NCBI GenBank assembly: GCA_019925795.1
Contig: CM034298.1
Location: 50,432,365 to 50,496,364 of the forward strand
Direction: 5' to 3'
Source of the DNA: Dendrobium chrysotoxum
Taxonomy: Eukaryota > Streptophyta > Magnoliopsida > Asparagales > Orchidaceae
Length of the DNA stretch: 64,000 nucleotides
Of this stretch, positions 62,366 to 64,000 are shown one piece after another. Below the pieces are notes generated by a model, which worked only from the letters and a program-made list of their open reading frames with translations, was not told the DNA's origin and did no database searches. Numbering within the stretch: position 1 is the first letter of the stretch; every line of letters starts with the position of its first letter. The translations under genes were made by a program, and so were the position numbers.

Positions 62366-63038
62366 ATCGTCCTGGACGATAGTAGCATCGTCCTGGACGA
62401 TCCAGTTAAAACAGAAACCCTAATTAGGGCGACTAAGTTAAGGAGGACTGATTGAGCTGATCGTCCTGGACGATCTATGGATCGTACGGGACGATATGCC
62501 CAAATCAGAAATTCTCAGCCGCCAGATTAAGTTAGGCAAGTTTTATTTTAAGTATTTTGGTCTGATCGTCCCGGACGATACGTGTATCGTCCTGGACGAT
62601 TTACTACAATCATGCCTAAATTAGTCTGGTAATTAAGGAAAGCAATTAATGTTTAATTGATACGATCACATCGTCCTGGACGATCGCAGGATCGTCCCGG
62701 ACGATCGTGATCGTCTTGTGCATTTCAGCTGTACGTCCAGAACTATGTACAGGACGATTTGGGGCCTTTTTGAACTAATCGTACCGGACGATTACCCTAT
62801 CGTCCGGGACGATCAAGTCATTTTTTGGTCGTCCAGCACAGATTTCTCTGGACGACCCGAACTGTCTTCTGGACGATTTCCTTCAATTTGAACTAATCAT
62901 CCCGGACGATCGCAGGATCGTACGGGACGATATGAACAACTTTTTCTACTGATCGTCCAGAAGAGCCAGATCGTCCAGGCTGAAACAGCTGAATTTGAAC
63001 TGATCGTACAGGACGATCTACCGATCGTCCTGGACGAT
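62366..63038 (+). repeat. Seven pairs of 15-bp palindromes (ATCGTCCNGGACGAT) in the C U3
   Basis: Pairs start at 62366, 62460, 62565, 62670, 62778, 62896 and 63003. Within every pair the two 15-mers are separated by exactly 6 bp (21 bp start to start). Pairs follow each other at 94, 105, 105, 108, 118 and 107 bp. Centre bases vary (CCTGG, CCCGG, ACGGG, ACCGG, CCGGG, ACAGG). Two looser hairpins with CGTCCAG/CTGGACG arms lie between pairs (near 62731 and 62829). Spacing near two and ten helical turns suggests a DNA-binding platform. Confidence 0.93.
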
Positions 63039-63080
63039 CTTGGCCGACAAGTTGAGATTTAGGGCAAGTTTTAAGCCCTC

Positions 63081-63147
63081 CTTTAAAAGAACTTTTTCCT
63101 AGATTTGGAAAAATCTTTTGCTGCCTTCCTTCCCTGAGAAACCCTAG
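63081..63147 (+). promoter_or_regulatory. Candidate core promoter of element C
   Basis: CTTTAAAAG at about 63081-63089 with a telo-box AAACCCTAG at 63139-63147, followed by a GA-rich tract typical of plant 5' untranslated regions. The solo LTR has TATTTAAGC at the equivalent point. An alternative TATA word CTATAAAA lies at about 63579. Confidence 0.35.
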
Positions 63148-63305
63148 AGAGAAGAGAGAGTTGGGAGAGAGAGAAGAGATCTTGTGAGGGGGAGTTAGTG
63201 AGGGATTCACTAAGGTTGCTCCAAGCACGGATCAGAGTCGTCTTCTCCGCTCGTCGTCTGTCGTCTAGTCGGTGTTCTTCGTGGGAGGATCGTTCGTAAG
63301 AAGAT

Positions 63306-63500
63306 CCGGGTTCTCTGCCCGCTTCAGGAGGAAGCGAAAGGAGTTCGTGGGTTCTCTGCCCGCTTCAGGAGGAAGCGAAAGGAGTTCGTGGGTTCTCTGC
63401 CCGCTTCAGGAGGAAGCGAAAGGAGGTCGGGTTCTCTGCCTCACCGTGTGGTGAAAAGGAGGTGTTTTGTACAGGCTTCTCCGCCTTGCTGTGGGAGCAA
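63306..63500 (+). repeat. Hairpin-module array in the C LTR, with a 41-bp minisatellite
   Basis: Frame TTCTCTGCC - stem - loop - stem - AAAGGAG. Three tandem copies with period 41 bp start at 63310, 63351 and 63392 (stem CGCTTC/GAAGCG, loop AGGAG). A fourth module at about 63431 has stem TCACC/GGTGA (loop GTGT) and a fifth at about 63478 TTGCT/AGCAA (loop GTGGG). The 60-codon ORF over it just reads the repeat. Confidence 0.85.
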
Positions 63501-63813
63501 AAAGAGAGTCACTTTCGTTTAGTGCAATACCCGGAGGGGAGGCTCCGGGGAGTGGACGTAGGTCAAGTTGACCGAACCACTATAAAATCTGGTTTGCTTT
63601 TCTGATTCAGTTTTGCATTTTACTTTTCAATATAAACTGCTTGGGTGAATATCGTTGGTTGATCTTTTCGTTATTGTTTACTTGTTTCCGCTGCTAAGTA
63701 TCGAAAAGATTTTTGTAGTTATCGTGAAATTTTTAAATAACCAATTCACCCCCCCTCTTGGTTAGCCTCGGGACTAGTTCACTAGGGCTTAACATCCCTT
63801 TCGAACTTTCAAG

Positions 63814-63825
63814 TGGTATCAGAGC
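63814..63825 (+). other. Primer-binding site of element C (initiator Met tRNA)
   Basis: TGGTATCAGAGC, two bases after the LTR end. This is the standard plant copia PBS complementary to the 3' end of initiator tRNA-Met. Confidence 0.95.
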
Positions 63826-63867
63826 GGGATTCAAAATTTCTGTTTAAAAACTTTTGAATTTGATCCA

Positions 63868-64000
63868 ATGGCTAACTGTAACAATCGTAATACTGCTGAA
63901 GGTTATTCTATAACTAGACCACCGTTGTTTGATAACATTCCATTTGATTTTTGGAAAACACGCATGTCTACTTTTCTTCAGTCTATCGATTATCGCATGT
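63868..64000 (+). CDS. gag: Element C Gag (copia type), N-terminal 44 residues, cut by window end
   Basis: ATG at 63868 is the first one after the PBS, 42 bases downstream. The residues read MANCNNRNTAEGYSITRPPL and then FDNIPFDFWKTRM..FLQSIDYRM, the N-terminal pattern of plant copia Gag (a PPLFDG..F..WK.RM..FL line). Gag of this kind makes the particle shell and binds element RNA. The frame is open to the window edge with no damage, in line with the intact LTR motifs. Later domains (zinc knuckle, protease, integrase, RT) should follow outside the window. Confidence 0.9.
   Translation, partial: MANCNNRNTAEGYSITRPPLFDNIPFDFWKTRMSTFLQSIDYRM

Larger units (their letters stand above)
62116..63811 (+). 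repeat. 5' LTR of element C (1696 bp)
   Basis: TGTTGCAAATC...GAACTTTCA, matching in reverse the ends of the solo LTR (1651 bp), whose perfect duplication fixes both boundaries. It holds the U3 palindrome array, a TATA-like word, a telo-box/GA-rich stretch, a hairpin array and the conserved 'ACGTAGGTCA...CACTATAAAA' block. Confidence 0.92.
62116..64000 (+). mobile_element. Element C: Ty1/copia LTR retrotransposon, 5' end
   Basis: LTR 62116-63811, PBS and gag start; the rest lies beyond the window. Five bases before the LTR (TGCGC, 62111-62115) should be repeated after the 3' LTR. The LTR family also gave the solo LTR at 8013-9663. CpG-rich motifs are intact, so this copy is young or was recently active. 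Confidence 0.93.

Noticed and set aside
62366..63038. CRISPR-like array of repeats in element C
   Set aside because: Palindromic repeats are regular, but intervals are related to each other rather than unique spacers, and the array is inside a plant LTR next to a copia PBS and gag.
63272..63454. 60-codon ORF in the copia LTR
   Set aside because: It covers the 41-bp minisatellite and reads the repeat three times; it is not in the solo LTR.

Overview
The window looks like repeat-packed intergenic DNA from a large plant genome. I see no host gene. Almost all of it is layered LTR retrotransposons, and plant origin follows from their type: Ty3/gypsy elements of the Tat/Ogre kind (very long LTRs, a PBS reading TGGCGACTCCGCTGGGGA, a long extra protein ahead of Gag, a second archaeal-type RNase H between RNase H and integrase, no chromodomain) and a Ty1/copia element with an initiator-Met PBS. 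The species cannot be named from the sequence.

Layout. (1) 1-18582, element A (+): old, degenerate Tat/Ogre-like copy. Its 5' LTR enters from outside the window; PBS 2390, leader, broken ORF1-gag-pro 3888-10702, then a direct jump into the middle of its 3' LTR (10703-18582), so RT, RNase H and integrase are gone. A solo copia LTR (8013-9663, minus) sits in its protease with a perfect TATAA duplication. (2) 18583-20437: non-coding spacer, perhaps an older LTR relic. (3) 20438 to at least 62115, element D (+): a related element with a 7.8 kb LTR, PBS 28259, leader and start of gag (30197). (4) 30387-60776, element B (-): a 30.4 kb element inserted in codon 64 of D's gag, flanked by CTCCC duplications, with LTRs of 8705 and 8785 bp and a recognisable ORF1-gag-protease-RT-RNase H-aRNase H-integrase order carrying nine stops and two frameshifts. 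D resumes in frame at 60782. (5) 62116-64000, element C (+): the 5' end of a copia element (1696 bp LTR, PBS, first 44 codons of gag) running out of the window; the solo LTR in A is an older relative.

How the parts work together. In element B, a polyprotein would supply capsid, nucleocapsid, protease, reverse transcriptase/RNase H and integrase; LTRs hold promoter and end signals; the PBS and polypurine tract prime cDNA. The striking part is non-coding. All three Tat/Ogre-like leaders lie between a conserved GAG|GTGAGT donor and a TTCAG-type acceptor just before the gag start, suggesting an unreported 5' leader intron. The leaders, the 3' untranslated region of B, the putative 5' untranslated region of the copia LTR and the trailer of D all carry arrays of hairpins in which stems change on both sides while the frame around them stays, as expected if structure is selected. 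The copia U3 carries seven pairs of 15-bp palindromes, 21 bp apart within a pair and about 105 bp between pairs. All boundaries were read by eye; no alignment or folding program was run.
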